From Mercenaria mercenaria (taxonomy: Eukaryota > Mollusca > Bivalvia > Venerida > Veneridae), in NCBI RefSeq assembly GCF_021730395.1, contig NC_069373.1, positions 50,620,501 through 50,684,500 of the forward strand: DNA of 64,000 bases, given 5' to 3'. Shown here in pieces: positions 1 through 14,778 of this stretch (its first letter is position 1; every line of letters starts with the position of its first letter). The notes below the pieces were generated by a model. It had not been told where the DNA came from. It did not search any database and was given only the letters and a program-made list of their open reading frames with translations. The position numbers and the translations under genes were made by a program.

Positions 1-738
1 AATGTTTTTACTGAATCCAGTATTGAACGTTGTTATAACATTAAACATTAAACATACATCACTGTTTCTTTTGATGAATCATTTATCTCCTCCAGATGCG
101 CGCAAAATATTGACATGAAAATTATCGAGTTATAAAGATAGCTTTGACATAGTTTCGAATTTCTCCTTTTGAGTAAATGATACCAAAGAAAAAAGAAACA
201 AAAAGCATAAAACTGATTGATGTTTTCTAACACCGTTATTTTCGCAGTTAAGGTTTGCGGTAAATACAGCATGGCGTGTGTTCGGTTATAAGTCAAGTTG
301 CCTGTGTCAAAACAGTAGCGTGACTTCAGCAATCTGCTTACAAGCGGCAAAGTTCCAATCACGTCCGGATGAATAAATAATCAATCACGAAGATTCATTC
401 ATTATTTTTAGAACGGTGAAACAACCACAATAATACAATTAATGCCTTCAATCCCACAATACAGTCCGCTGCGGATGTATGGTTGATCGGATGAATTCGG
501 AGCTAATCACATAAACTTGTTATAACAAGCAACGGCGCGTATTGATTGTTTATTTTTGTGTTGATACATATCACTGTTACGTGAAATGGTTGAGGGATAC
601 AAGAGCCTTACAAAAGATATTATATTAAATATTGACATGCTACAAACGTCATTACATTGCATATTTTATTTGATACAAAAGTGATATCTCGGCATTTTCG
701 CTTTTACTTAATAAATTAAGCACATATTAAAATCAGTT
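1..738. other. Non-coding stretch, no gene seen
   Basis: AT-rich sequence with stops in all frames and no recognisable exon, RNA gene or terminal repeats. It is probably intronic or upstream sequence of the Kv4 gene whose 3' exons begin at 11174 (inference). Confidence 0.5.
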
Positions 739-862
739 AAGGACTTGAACATTGAAACGAGAAGAAAAAGTATAGGCGGCCGGGTAGCTCAGTCTATAGA
801 GCATTGGAACGGTATTCAGAAACCCAAGTCTCAAATCCCGGTCTGGCTGACATTTTATTCAC
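739..862 (+). repeat. tRNA-derived SINE-like unit, copy 1
   Basis: A tRNA-like head (A-box-like 'tagctcagtctatagagc', degenerate B box 'tctcaaatccc') is preceded by 'ggacttgaacattgaaacg'. The same leader and head recur at 983. It lacks a proper acceptor stem, so it is a SINE fragment rather than a functional tRNA gene. Confidence 0.55.
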
Positions 863-982
863 TCTGTTTGGCACCCAACGTGAGGTCTTGACACTATTAC
901 AATGGTAAGTCTCCAACGTGTGTAATTACTTGATTGATAAAGTATCCGCTAAAAATTCGAAGGGTCTGGAAATATGTCACAG

Positions 983-1102
983 TGTAGGACTTGAATATTA
1001 AAACGGGGAAAAGCATACAGGCAGCAGGGTAGCTCAGTCGGTAGAGCACTGAAATGGTATTCTCAGGCCCGAGTTCGAGTCCACGTCTGACTGCACAAAA
1101 TT
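983..1102 (+). repeat. tRNA-derived SINE-like unit, copy 2
   Basis: Leader 'ggacttgaatattaaaacg' is followed by a tRNA-like head with a good A box ('tagctcagtcggtagagc') and B box ('gagttcgagtcc'). It is a diverged direct repeat of the unit at 739, about 245 bases away. The acceptor stem does not pair well, so it is not called as a tRNA gene. Confidence 0.55.
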
Positions 1103-3186
1103 CTCACCCAGTGACAGTAAAATGAAACATGTAAATGAAAATAACATCATAACTAGGTGACGTATGGTCTGCAGAATGAGTGTTAATGACATTTTCACAC
1201 ATTTTTCTCTCTGCCATTCAATGGCGAGGGTATAAGTTAGGGAAACAAATTGCCTTGAAGAGTTCAGTGTAAATGTTCCTTGGATATGGTATTTTGCAAT
1301 TTTTTAAGGTAGTGGGCTCGTAATGACAATCGGCAATTTCCGTCCCTATACGTATTCCCCGTATACGACTTCGGCATTCGCCGGTTGCTATGACAAATGT
1401 TTTTTGTTTATTTTTTTATGACCGAAGAAATCCGAAATTGCATACGTAGGATACGTAATCCCACGGAAATTATCGATTGCCTTTAGGGATCCAGTACTTT
1501 AAGAAAAAAGTATTCTGCTGTTCTTAGGTATGCACGAATGTAAATATTTAAAGTAGAGGTTGTTTCTTTCAGTCGCACCTAAATTCTAAAAGGTAGTTGA
1601 GATTCCATTTTGTTATTAATAATGATAAATAGTAGAATAAATTACGAAAAATCGTCACCCGGAGATAAAGCGCGATATATATTTAGGGAAATGTTTGCTA
1701 GACTTCAGTATAATGTATTAAAATGATATGCTATTTTAACGTATATGATTAAGAAAGAGGTATTTGTAAAAAAAAACCAGGACAATTATTTTCTATTTAT
1801 AGTAATCTACAAGATAAATCATATAATGTTTTACTGCAAATAGATATAAATATAACTGTGTTATGGTGTCACGCTGCATACATATAAATCGGTTTTAGAA
1901 AAACAGAAGCATGCTGCTGTGAGAAAATATACTAAATGTATTTTAGATTATATGATCTATTGTGGAATATTTGGTAGTTATTTTTGTAGATGAGTGGTCT
2001 GTTGTACATGAAAATAGTAATCTGCTGTACTTAGTTATAAATGTATATGAGTAGGGGTAATCTACCGTATCAATATATAAATTTATTTGAAAGCGGCATT
2101 CTTCTAGTACGTTTCCATCTTTACGTACGAAACACCGAAGCGTCGTCTCTTATATGAAAGAATATCTATACAACTGGGTCACCAATCCTTGTAGCTTATT
2201 GCTATACGAACATATTTTGCATCATTTTTCTAGGATTGGCACTGAATTATTTATACTAGTAAAGTGGAATTAGGTCCATGTGTCGCTTTGTAAAGTGTGA
2301 TATAAGACGTACTTCCAAACAAATCAACTCTTGATGATTTATGTTAGTGAAATTACATTTAATTGAATTTACAATTTATCCTCCAGAATGTTGCCCATGC
2401 GGTGGCTTCTTTCAAAAACTTCAGGTAAATGTTTGTATCGACATAGTCTGGCTACCGACTAGATAATCTTTTTTTAGAAAAAAATAATTCTTTTATATAT
2501 TCTGACTTCATCAGTCTTGGCTTGTATGTTTTGAGAATAAAAGGGACATAATGATACAAAATTTGTATAGCCTAAGGAGTTATCTCCTGTGAACAAAACA
2601 TAGGGTCTGAACACAGACTAGTATCGACGTTGTCTTTTGTTCTTGGAAGGTCCATTTCGTCCGATTTTACCAAAAAGTACATTTTATGTGTTGCTTTAAT
2701 TGATTTTTAATCGGATTACAAGAACATGTTAAGTAATAATTATCCATGATAAGATAATCTTGAGCAAGAAAATGCTCTGATAAAATGATTGTCTACTGGA
2801 AGGTGTTTGAAGATCATCTGATCTGTTTTATGAGGAGACATAAATAACCCGAGAAAGTGAGGTGCTTGCCAGAATTGTGGGTTTCTTTATATTAGAACGT
2901 TAGAACGTACTTATTTTTTTCATGTTTGCGATCAATCACTTGCAAATGGAAGTACTTCACCTTTATGCAAAATGTTCAGTATTTTACCAGCAGCGTCTGT
3001 AAGAATGTAGGTGTCGAGATAATTGAATCGTGATATCTGTAATCACATGTTACAGCAGATTACCATATGTTTTGATAATTGATTGAAAATGCAGTCGAGA
3101 TTTCGCTATTGCCTTGTTTGTTATTGTAAAACATAGAGATAATTTCATTTTATCAAGACAGAACATAATTTTATTTTTTCTATTAC
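1103..3186. other. Non-coding stretch, no gene seen
   Basis: AT-rich, no exon with convincing splice sites or protein similarity, and no terminal-repeat element that I could delimit. Confidence 0.45.
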
Positions 3187-3378
3187 TTAACCATTACCCT
3201 GATAAATTTCTAAAATGAACTCTTCTATCATTCAGTTTGGGCTGTACCGTTTATTATTCGAAGGGATGTTCACTGAAAATTTACTGAATGAACAGCGAAC
3301 AGTGCAGACCATGATGTACAAACTGATCTTGATCTGCACTTGTCGCAAAGGCAAAATCACTTGCCGCCAGCAGGTTAA
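3187..3378. mobile_element. TTAA-flanked MITE (piggyBac-like), copy 1
   Basis: Bounded by TTAA on both sides (3187-3190 and 3375-3378). The left end reads 'ttaaccattaccctg'. The interior matches the copies at 11574 and 16997: a 'cattcagtttgg' region, a 'gatgttcactgaa' region, and a core with 'gaacagtgcagaccatgatg' and 'cacttgtcgcaaaggc'. TTAA target sites are typical of piggyBac-superfamily elements; the assignment is inference because no transposase is present. Confidence 0.6.
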
Positions 3379-6074
3379 AGGTTACATACAATACGTGATT
3401 AACATGCAATCATTCTGTTACAAAAGAGACAAAAGAAAATGACAAATAAGCATAATGCTTTGGTAGTAAATGTTGGGCTTGATGAACAGACTGAATTGCA
3501 CGTTATAAAAATTCAGTTGCATTATATATTTTAAAAGTGTAGTAAGATATATTGTACGATGGTACAGTACACATTTTGACCACTTAATACATACCATGAA
3601 ACCTACATTGACAAAGCTGCAGTATGGATATATCCAATACTAGCCGAAGCAATATGTGTCTTTCTGCTAGCTTTATAGAAGAACGCACTAGAAGAAGCCA
3701 CTTTAATAATAATCACGTATAATAAATTTTGGGTAAGGTATTATGGTAACTAGAACATATAAAACGTAAGTACTTCAGAATATATAATGACGCTGATTAC
3801 GAATAGTTTTAACAATTTTAGTTTTTAGATAGTGCCCCCCCCCCCCCCCCCCTCCCAAGAAAAAAAAAAAGAAATATCTATACCTTTACGAAGTGGTTCG
3901 ATTTTAGACCTGATAAATATTTTTGTTGAAAACAATCAACAACTCTATCAGAGCTGTTATATTTCTATCTCTTCAGATCGTTCAAGACGACATTTATGTT
4001 ATGTTAGCGGTACTGTTTTTTTTTTTTTTTTTTTTTTTTTTTCAGTTTAAGCATTCCACCTTGTATGGTTCCAATACTCCCTCTTTCATAGCTTTAAGTA
4101 TTGTTTAATCAGAGTTTGGATATGGTTCCTCCTTTTTAATGTTTTCTTTTGACAGTTTCTATGATATGCAGACTCCATAACCTCAGATCCAATCTTTAAA
4201 TACCATATTAAAGCTTTTTAACTGGGGACCATATGCCGATTTTGATGGAATCGCAGGGTCCATGAACACTGTCCTATGAAAACAATTACGGATGCCTCTA
4301 AATAGCCTTTTTTGGTGCTCGGCAGAACCTCGCATTTTATTATTTCATCAGCTCGTTCAATAAATTCAATATGAATAGACACTCGTATAATATCCTCTAT
4401 ATGTATTTGATATTATATGATATCAAAAAAGTAAAATTTAACTTCAGTCGGATACTTATATTTATAAAAAGCACCCACAAAGCAACGATTTGCCCTGGTA
4501 TACATTATTTCACAATAAATCATGATTATGAATAATGATTTGATGTTGAGAATACTTTGTAAACTTTGAATTATCTATATCTCTTAGAATGACGTAAAAT
4601 TACTAAATCACTGGCGCAGTTTCAATGCTACATCTCCATCAGACCAATTACCATATTGCCCTTACTGTCACTGCATTCACGATTCACAGCAGGATCTTAT
4701 TCTAGAATTGCCAGGAAAAAGCGATTCCAAAGGCAAAACGGACTTTGAAAAGAAGCATTTACTGTATCACGAAATGATTAATTCTGCTGGAGGGCATCTC
4801 AAATGATATCAAATTTCCCTTGTCACGCCGAAGCCGTGTTTCCGTTACAGAGCGAATTTCGTCTAGCTTGTAATATTCTCTGGGAGTAATCTGCTGGATT
4901 ATTCGGTAAAACCTGCAAAAAGTGACATTTAGCTATTTACATATCAAATGCTTGGGAAATGATTGTTCCATCTCGAGTTTTATCAGTATTTGCTTACCCT
5001 CGTTCTTTGTCTATATTTAGCCTTAGAACAGCAATCTTAATTGGCTGGCACTGTTTACATTTAAGTGTGTAAAGAAACGCATGAAAAACAGCCGCTTTTC
5101 TTGTGTTGCATCATTATTTATTGAATCAAATTCTCCAACCACTTTGTCGAAGTCACGCGAGGATATGCACAGTGCCTCAGCGATCTTCACAATCGTCTGC
5201 TCTTGTAATTATAAGTCTTTGCAAAACCAGATCGATTTTGCGATTTCACATATTGATTTTGAAGTTGCGTATTTAAATTGGGGCTTATTAGAAATGACCA
5301 CAACTAAACACAGGATGCCATTGTGATACCTTCATGTAGCCTTTTGTCAAACGGGACAATCATATTAAATATTCAGTTTAGGAAATATGTTTTTCTTTCA
5401 AGTTCATGGTACATTTTCAGCCTTTTTGCCTGTTTGAATAAAGCAGTAACTCGTCTGGAAGCACGTAGGATACACTTTAAAGACTATAGATTATTCACAT
5501 ATTCCTTATTCATATTTAATAACATTTTTATTTATGGAATTACGGTGGCGGCACTGTCATTGAAATATATACACGTGAATTTAGTCTTTTGTACACGCCT
5601 AAAATATGTAAATCATATACTAGTATTAACTTCGTATGAACAGATTTTTAAATTTACTCTGAAGAGTTGAATTATAATTTTCAAAATAAAAATGCAAATT
5701 CATTTTTTGCAAATGGAACTGACTTGAAACTCCATCCTGTTGCAAAGTAAAAATCGATCTGTACTGCATATTTATGTATTTTGAATTTCATTCATTAAAG
5801 CTCATTAATTTCTGTTGTGGGTGTTAGGTTAACTGTAAAAGAGATTATAAAATATGCATAATATTTGTAATTCTCTAGTGACAAAAGAGAACCTGTTATT
5901 GCATAATGTTTGTTCATTTAGTACATCGAATGTCGACAATAACTTTGATTGAAGAAGAGTTAAATTATCAGTTTCAGACATAGAAATTCTAAAATTGGCA
6001 AATAGAAACATACATATGCAACTTTCAGAATATCTTAGGTAGCATAAAATACAATTATGTAGTCGTTTATAATT
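3379..6074. other. Non-coding stretch with homopolymer tracts
   Basis: Contains a run of 18 C (3835-3852) and a run of 27 T (4016-4042). Short open frames here are explained by these tracts or by chance. No exon or repeat family was recognised. Confidence 0.45.
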
Positions 6075-6285
6075 TGAGCCGTGCCATGGGAAAACCAACA
6101 TAGTGGCTTTGCGATCAGCATGGATCCAGACCAGACTGCGCGGATGCTGTCCGCTAACGGCTTCTCTACAGTAGGCTTTAAAAGCGAACAGCATGGGTCC
6201 TGACCAGACTGCGCGGATGTGCAGGCTGGTCTAGATCCATGCTGGTCGCAAAGCCACTATGTTGGTTTTCTTATGGCACGGCTCA
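6075..6285. mobile_element. Foldback MITE family 'TGAGCC', copy A
   Basis: Ends TGAGCC...GGCTCA. Long inverted arms ('gagccgtgccatgggaaaacc' side and its complement) contain nested palindromes around 'ggatccagaccag' and 'tgcgcggatg'. Seven copies are found in the window (6075, 9846, 14588, 25264, 50008, 51953, 53279). No coding capacity, so non-autonomous. Confidence 0.8.
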
Positions 6286-9200
6286 TTTAATATGCTTGAT
6301 CTATACAAAACAATCAAAACTAGTTTCATTAGTCGAGAGATAAAGAAAGTTTGTAACATTCATGTCAGACTAGATGTTAGGCTAGGTCGTCATTCTGTTC
6401 TTTAGTTTCAGTTTCAAACCAACTTTTTTGAAAACTGGGATGAGCGTCATATTTCATCTAAACATATAATCTCCTTTTCATTACGATTATCATTCTATAA
6501 AAATGATCTTAAACACCATGAGTCCGTCACTTAGGTTTGAAAGATGCAAGTATTATACAGTTATATCACTTTTCAGCTGTGCATCATAATGTGATATGCA
6601 TGAGACATGCTCATGGTTTTTCTGATGTCGATCTCATAAGTTCATATCAAGTGTGTCTTGCTATTTGAGTATTAACTGCAATGTTGTAATTTAAATGCCC
6701 AGTTTTTCAACACAGTTGTACAAATGAGGTACGATTTTAAGCAGTTAGAATTCGTGTAGTCTGACATTGATATTTTATATTTCATAAAAGCCCTAGTTAG
6801 AACTGTTGCGTTTTTATTTTCTTGTCATAACAACTAAAATGCAGGAGCATTGCAAGTATTTCATATATCATTACGCCATTACTCTACTACTTCTTTAATA
6901 GTATGAGCGCGGAGTCTACATAAGATTATCCCAGACGTATTAACTACTTCTCAGAGTCGTATGCTAATCGATAATCCAAGCTCCAAAACAGAAGCGGTCT
7001 GTCGCTTGCTATATATGTGGAAACGATTTAGATGCTATATTCGAAGTCAGTAGAGACGTTTTATATTGGGCACAAATTTGCACGAATTGTCTGTTGGTAT
7101 AAAGAAATGGCGGATGCAGATGAGACATTTGGAGGGAAAATGTTGTCTGAATTTAGAACTGGTCTGGAGAAATGAGATCGTCTATATGTATATGATCTAT
7201 CACACGAAATAAAAATGTTCTTTGAAAACCGGTACTGCTAGATGGTGTATAAGACTAACATTTGCAAGATGTATGGAAATACATGTTTTCAAAATTTCTA
7301 TTTTGATACATTGCGTTAAAATATATGATTTTTTAATGCTTTTTCATTACCATTTTGCTACCGATTTTTTGTACTGACTTCATTTCTGACGTCAATTTAC
7401 CATGGATACTAGTACCATATTAATGAATCGTATCATGTGGGTTGGACAGCGATAGACATCAGTGTAAATTGCGTAGTGCTCAGTTACTTCATTAATATAC
7501 TCCAAAACAGAATTTATTTCCAGACAGTTGTCACAGTTTTTGGAATGGACCTATGTTTTATCTTCCTTTGTACGGTTCTGTGTTCATAGAGAGGTACGGT
7601 TTAGCTCTTATGTTTTCAAATAACATTCTGGTATACAGCGTCCTTGAAACGCGATACATGATATCAATTGGTCCTTACTTTTAAATATGTTTTTAATTAC
7701 TTTGTCTTTACATGAAAAATCGTTATCGTCATATCATCCATCCAGTATTTAACGATTATATGATACATTTTCGTTGGGTTTTATTTAAATTTTTATTCGC
7801 GAACGACTTTTTTCAGTTGTTCTTGGTTTGTGCCTTTTACTCACGCACTAACGTATTAAAATGGCACATATTTATTTGTTGACGATTTTTTAAATTTTTT
7901 AGATCTGGCTTATGGTTATTTTGCAGACTTGATAAAACAAGTTTAACGAAATGAAAGGATCTTTATAAAGTCACCGGCGTACACCTTTACAATGGAGAAT
8001 AACCGGGAAAGTAGATGACGTCGAATTAACCTGATTAAACCGTCTGGTTTAGCGAACACAGATACATACTTATTTTGTAAATACGATTACGGCATCTGTG
8101 TCTAAATAAGGAATGTATTGGCAGCATTGAGAACGAGAGAAACTTAGAAATTGCCCCATGTTTTCTTCTCTATTATCGTTTGTCTCTCGGTTTTCGTCCA
8201 TCACTTCTAGAAAGTCAAATCAGATTACTCGAGCTGGCTGATTAAGGTCGAGAACTTGGGGTTCCTATTGTATCTTAATAACAAAGCAAATTAGAAACTA
8301 GTATCAGATGGCTAGGATCCAGAAAATATCCATTTTCACGTAATTTCATCGAACAAGGAAACTCTCTTTATTTTATGCAAGTTCAGCTAGATCTATAGCA
8401 TGCATGCTAAATACATGTATATTAATATGATCCACGTTTTATTCGGTCAATATTCATTTTCACGTAATAGGCTCTTAATTTTATGCAAACTCAGCTAGAT
8501 TTATAATGCTATGCTAAAACCTGTCGATCCCGCATTACGTTGTACGGATAACGCATGTTCTACATTGATAGCTGGTGCCCGAGTCCGCTACGATTTTGCA
8601 TATGCTTTTACAGAAAACATATATGCGTTAACGAAACGTTATCTAGCGTAAAACGTTTAATATTTTGAAATGAAATGATAACTTGTTGATTAGCGCCCAT
8701 TTCCACATAGACACGAATAGGTCTGCAATACGTTACTTGAAAACGACAAAAATAGCAAGTATGTGCTAGTCCCCCTTTATTCTGCAAAATATCGATTTTT
8801 ACGCGTTTTTTTAATCAAACTGTAGTTTTGCAAACGTAGCTAGCATTGTATCACGGATGATGCAGTATTCTGACCCTTCACCCATTCAGCTAAAATCTAG
8901 CAAATATCCATTACAATAAAACTCCTTTACTTTTAACCGGTTTCATTAGTCTGTTATATTGGCTATGTTTAGCACGTAACACAGCCAATAACTCCTATAC
9001 GTTCTAAGATAAAAACGCAGTCTCCAAATTTAATTTATATAGCCGTCATATGCAATTGTTTTTTCTTCTTTTATTGTAGAACCACATTATGGAAAGTAAA
9101 AACCAATAGTAAAAAAAGATGTAAATAAAAATATTTATCTTTGTTCAGTAGAAGATGAAGAAGAAGTATATATATGTAAGCCTGTGCATGTGATAGACTA

Positions 9201-9845
9201 TGACTAGAAGTGAGCAAAAATGCATTATAATAAATTATTAAAGATCTTTATTACATTGCTCATGTTCCAAACCTTGGAAATGTTGTATGCCAACTGAACG
9301 CTTCATTGCCAAATTCTTTCAACAAAGGTCTGCCCTTTGTATATTAATTTCAGACTTAATATATGTCTAAAATTTTAAGTTTAGATGCCAAAACTTTTAA
9401 TAAATCTTGATACGTGTTTCGGTATCAGTGTGTTTTTTTTTCTCATCGAAAATATGTATAGTAACGTTCTCTAGTAAACAGCTTATGTACATGTACATGT
9501 TACACCATACTTAAAGTAAAAAGCGTCCCATTTTATTTTCTCAGCTAAATAAGCAGTCGCATTAGACTGACAAGAAATTTCAATATTTCATTTTTCTTTG
9601 CGTGTTTCTAAACTTTTGTTAATTTGGACTACTTTGCAAGAAGTAGCATTTTGCCAGTAACACTTTTCGTAAAAGACAATACATTATGATACTTTTTAAC
9701 AATTATATTTCATGTGAATACTGGACACTTTCTTCGTCCAATCTGCCTTCTGGATGCTCTTACTTTAGAGCTAACAATTTGATGCCATCATAAGCAAAAA
9801 GCAATTTAAGTTAACAAGAATAAATAAAATTGTATACTCAGTATA
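6286..9845. other. Non-coding stretch, no gene seen
   Basis: AT-rich with no ORF of note, no splice-bounded conserved exon and no delimited repeat. Likely Kv4 upstream intron (inference). Confidence 0.45.
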
Positions 9846-10082
9846 TGAGCCGTGCCATGAGAAAACCAGCATAGTGGGTTTACGACCAGCATGGATCCAG
9901 ACCAGCCTGAGCATCCGTGCAGTCTGGTCAGTATCCATGCTGTTCGCTACCAGCTTCTCCAATTCCAATAGGCTTTAAAAGCGAACAGCATGGAGCCTGA
10001 CCAGACTGCGCGGATGCGCAGGCTGGTCTGGATCCATGCTGGTCGCAAACCCACTATGTTGGTTTTCCCATGGCACGGCTCA
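9846..10082. mobile_element. Foldback MITE family 'TGAGCC', copy B
   Basis: Full-length 237-bp member with TGAGCC/GGCTCA termini and both inverted arms present. The loop region contains 'cttctccaattccaatagg'. It lies about 1.1 kb upstream of the first Kv4 exon in the window. Confidence 0.8.
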
Positions 10083-11393
<1,311 letters not shown>

Positions 11394-11573
11394 TAATTGC
11401 CAACTTTTGATATTTGAGGAAGATCCCGGTTGCCCCTCCGAGCATGGCCGAAACCTGGTTACCACTGACCTACCGCAAGTCAACTGGATGACTTCTTAGC
11501 ATGACGGTATCTAAACCCTAGCGAGGTTTTGTACCCATATCGATGATGGGCAAGGGATTCAAAGTCAACGACC

Positions 11574-11746
11574 TTAACCCTACCCTGCTTAATTTCTATA
11601 ATGAACTTGTCCATCTTTCAGTTTGGACAATACAATTAACTGTTGAAAGGGGTGCTTACCAAACAGATACTGGCTGAATACCGGCAGATCATGATCAGCA
11701 CTGGTCGCAAATCAAAATCAATTGTGTCCAGCTTGATATGGGTTAA
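11574..11746. mobile_element. TTAA-flanked MITE (piggyBac-like), copy 2
   Basis: TTAA at 11574-11577 and 11743-11746; left end 'ttaaccctaccctgc', interior 'cagtttggacaatacaatta' and 'gatcatgatcagcactggtc'. Same family as 3187 and 16997. It lies in the Kv4 intron. Confidence 0.65.
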
Positions 11747-13914
11747 CCAAAAGGTAAGGTAACGGTACAAGGCACAGATGATAAAAAGAAAACTCTGAAA
11801 GAATATCTATACTAATGCAAAAAAAAAAAATAGATATTGATAACCATGGGAAATACATTTGCTTTTATTCAAACTGACATGAAATTATTTTACTGTCCAA
11901 CTTGTACTTAAGTCTACCCACGAGCTGTAATGACCAACAGTTTCAATTTGTAATGTATTATAACTGATATAAGGACCACCAACAAATACAGTTCAATATT
12001 GGCTTCCTGTACGTTGATATGTCTGTATTTGCACATCAAACAAACAGATGTATCACCTTCGATTTCATGTCTGCGCGCAATGACTTTTAGCATTATTTTC
12101 CCATTTTTTAAACATTTCTCGACTTAGATTAATAACACCTTTCAATTTAGTTTGAACTACTGCTGTAGTGTACTGGACTCTGTAATCAGTAGTTGCGAAC
12201 TTCTCTCTTTTATCTCAATCAATCTAAGGTCAAGGTTAGAAATTTAATTAAAGAAACAATTGCCATTTAGTGAGTAAATCAATAGTCAGATATACATCAG
12301 CGTGTGTTGAAGGTATCCAGATCAATTGAATGAAATTCTTTTGCACTATAAACAATGCATTTTTCTTTCTAATTTGACCGATTTGGCTCTGAATGCTTTA
12401 GAAATACCAGTCAACTTTAGGCTTTATGTGCAGGCTGGTAAAATATTTAGGAAAAAAAACGTTTGAAATGAATAATTTATTGAAACGGTTACCACTGCAT
12501 TAAGACAGAAGACAGAAATCAAAATAGCTCAGTCCCAGCGGCATTTAAGAACTACCTATCATAGAGTCCTTCACCTGTTCCACCAGACACAATCAAATAG
12601 AAAAGCGTAGCGTCCAACTGTAAAAGGGCTGAACACAAAACATGCGCTATGCCTCAAAACAGTTGGGTCATAACCTCTTTTAATAAAACGTTTAATAACT
12701 TTACTAAATACAACAGGAAAATAGCCATGACCAAATATCTTACGAAATTTGCAAACCACATCCCCATAAAACGGGTTTTGATATACCATCTAATGAATGG
12801 TGATGGACAGGCAAATTGAGAGGCTGATGGTCACAATTAGTTGTTATCTCGTTGGTCTGGACATTTATTAGCTTACCTAATAACAGATATTGTTTTGTTT
12901 ATTAACATTTGGAACGTCAAGCCTCCGTCCATTGCAATTAAGTGTCTGTCAACATCCCCCTTTGTCTCTTACAGGTGCATTTTTGGTCCTGCTTATATTC
13001 TTTGAAAATTTCCCCAGTGAAAAAGAACCACAGAGATTTAATAAGAAATGCCACACTCCGAAAATGCAGTCCCTTACGACAAAGTTCGTGCAGGTGTATG
13101 TATGTAGACATCAGTGCATAGACAAAGTAAAATAATATACTAGTCTAGCAGACAATTTAGACGAGACAAACATGGAAAGGAAAACAACGGGGAAACCCGC
13201 AAAAGCGGCACTGGGGAATTTAAACCTTAATGAAACAATAAATCTCATTTTTAGTCCACCACCTATCCCCCTCTTCTCATGTGTTCAGGACTAAACGTAC
13301 AATTTAAACGGGGTTATCAGCTCGATTCCATGAAATTCTCTTACACACCATCGGTATAGTGATGACCACACACCAGTGTACAATTTATTAGAAACAAGAA
13401 TACTTGACCTAAACAGAAGGACGTCATATGTTCCAACAAACTATTTTCTACATTTTAATTTACAAATTTTAAAAAATTGATTGTTTATTGATTTGTCCAG
13501 GCTGTATTTAAAAAACTAAAATGATTTTGAAACAAAGACATGTCCATATCCTCAGATTCAATGGACCTCTTTAACCCTCTTGCGCTTTGGTATTAATATA
13601 AACATAAAAGATGGAATCTTGCATTGTTTCAGTCAGTTTGTCACTTAATATTTGCAAATGAATCGAATTTATATATTCGCAATTAACATAATACGTGTCA
13701 TGCATTGCCTCTTGGTGATCACTTGATCCCTGATTCAGTATAATCTAACCATCACCAGGAAGTCTTGCTACCGTTAAATATACTCCTAATATATGTGAAA
13801 CAGAAACAATGAAATGCGATGGACATGAACATGTCTTAGCATTCACAATGGAATTGAAATAAACCAGCTAAAGTTAATAGCATACTAAGTGAAAAGATGG
13901 ATAAATATTTTCAA
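11747..13914. other. Kv4 intron, mostly featureless
   Basis: No conserved exon was recognised. One splice-bounded open segment, 12975-13093 (acceptor 'tgtctcttacag', donor 'cag|gtgtatg'), is open in phase with the upstream Kv4 exon. Its 119-base length would shift the downstream frame, so it is reported only as a candidate cryptic exon. Confidence 0.4.
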
Positions 13915-14275
13915 AAAAAACATTCAGGAAGAGCTGAAACAGATAAGTAAAGAGATAGATAAATATAAAAAAAGACATTCAGAAACAGCTGAAACAGATA
14001 AGTAAAGAGATAGATAAATATAAAAGAAACATTCCGGAAGAGCTGAAATAGATAAGTGAAGAGATAGATAAATATAAAAGGATATATTCAGGAAGAGCTG
14101 AAATAGATAAGTGAAGAGATAGATAAATATAAAAGAAACATTCAGGAAGAGCTGAAATAGATAAGTGAAGAGATAGATAAATATGAAAGAAACATTCAGG
14201 AAGAGCTGAAATAAATAAGTGAAGAGATAGATAAATATGAAAGAAACATTCAGAAAGAGCTGAAATAAATATCAA
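13915..14275. repeat. ~55-bp tandem repeat, about 7 units
   Basis: Direct repeats of a purine-rich unit containing 'gaagagctgaaatagataag' and 'gagatagataaatat', starting about every 55 bases (13928, 13983, 14037, 14092, 14147, 14202, 14257). Intronic minisatellite; the antisense open frame across it (13979-14287) is a by-product of periodicity. Confidence 0.9.
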
Positions 14276-14587
14276 ACTGTTGTGCACTTTATCCTTGAAT
14301 AGTGTGATTCGATAGAAAATTGTAAAGTAATGGTTAATCCCAAATCACTTTACAACGTATGCCGAGCACGAATCGAGTTGATACTAGCCGCTGGTATCAT
14401 GAAATATCAGTCCTTCAGATATTTGTAAAAAAAAAAAACATGATCATTATTTTACTACAAGCATACACCAATGAATATCCAAAGGGCACGAAAACGTTGT
14501 CTTACTTTCATTTTTCCTGGCTATCCTTGTCTGTTTTCTATTTGATGTCTTTAATTATACATTTGATTAAATATTCCTAAGCCTGTA

Positions 14588-14778
14588 TGAGCCGCGCCAT
14601 GAGAAAACCAACATAGTGTGTTAGCGAACAGCATGCAGTTCGCTAACGGTTTCTCTAATTGCAATAGGCTTTGAAAGCGAACAACATGGATCCTTACCAT
14701 ACTGCGCGGATGCGCAGGCTGGTCTGGATCCATGCTGGTCGCAAAGCCACTATGTTGGTTTTCTCATGGTGCGGCTCA
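14588..14778. mobile_element. Foldback MITE family 'TGAGCC', copy C (internally shortened)
   Basis: TGAGCC/GGCTCA termini and the right arm are intact. The left arm is shortened, going from 'catagtgtgttagcgaacag' straight to the loop. Intronic in Kv4. Confidence 0.75.

Noticed and set aside
779-1095. Two tRNA genes
   Set aside because: Box A and B are present but acceptor and other stems do not pair and both sit in a repeated SINE-like context.
3832-4108. Short frames with poly-Pro and poly-Phe
   Set aside because: Produced by the C18 and T27 homopolymer tracts.
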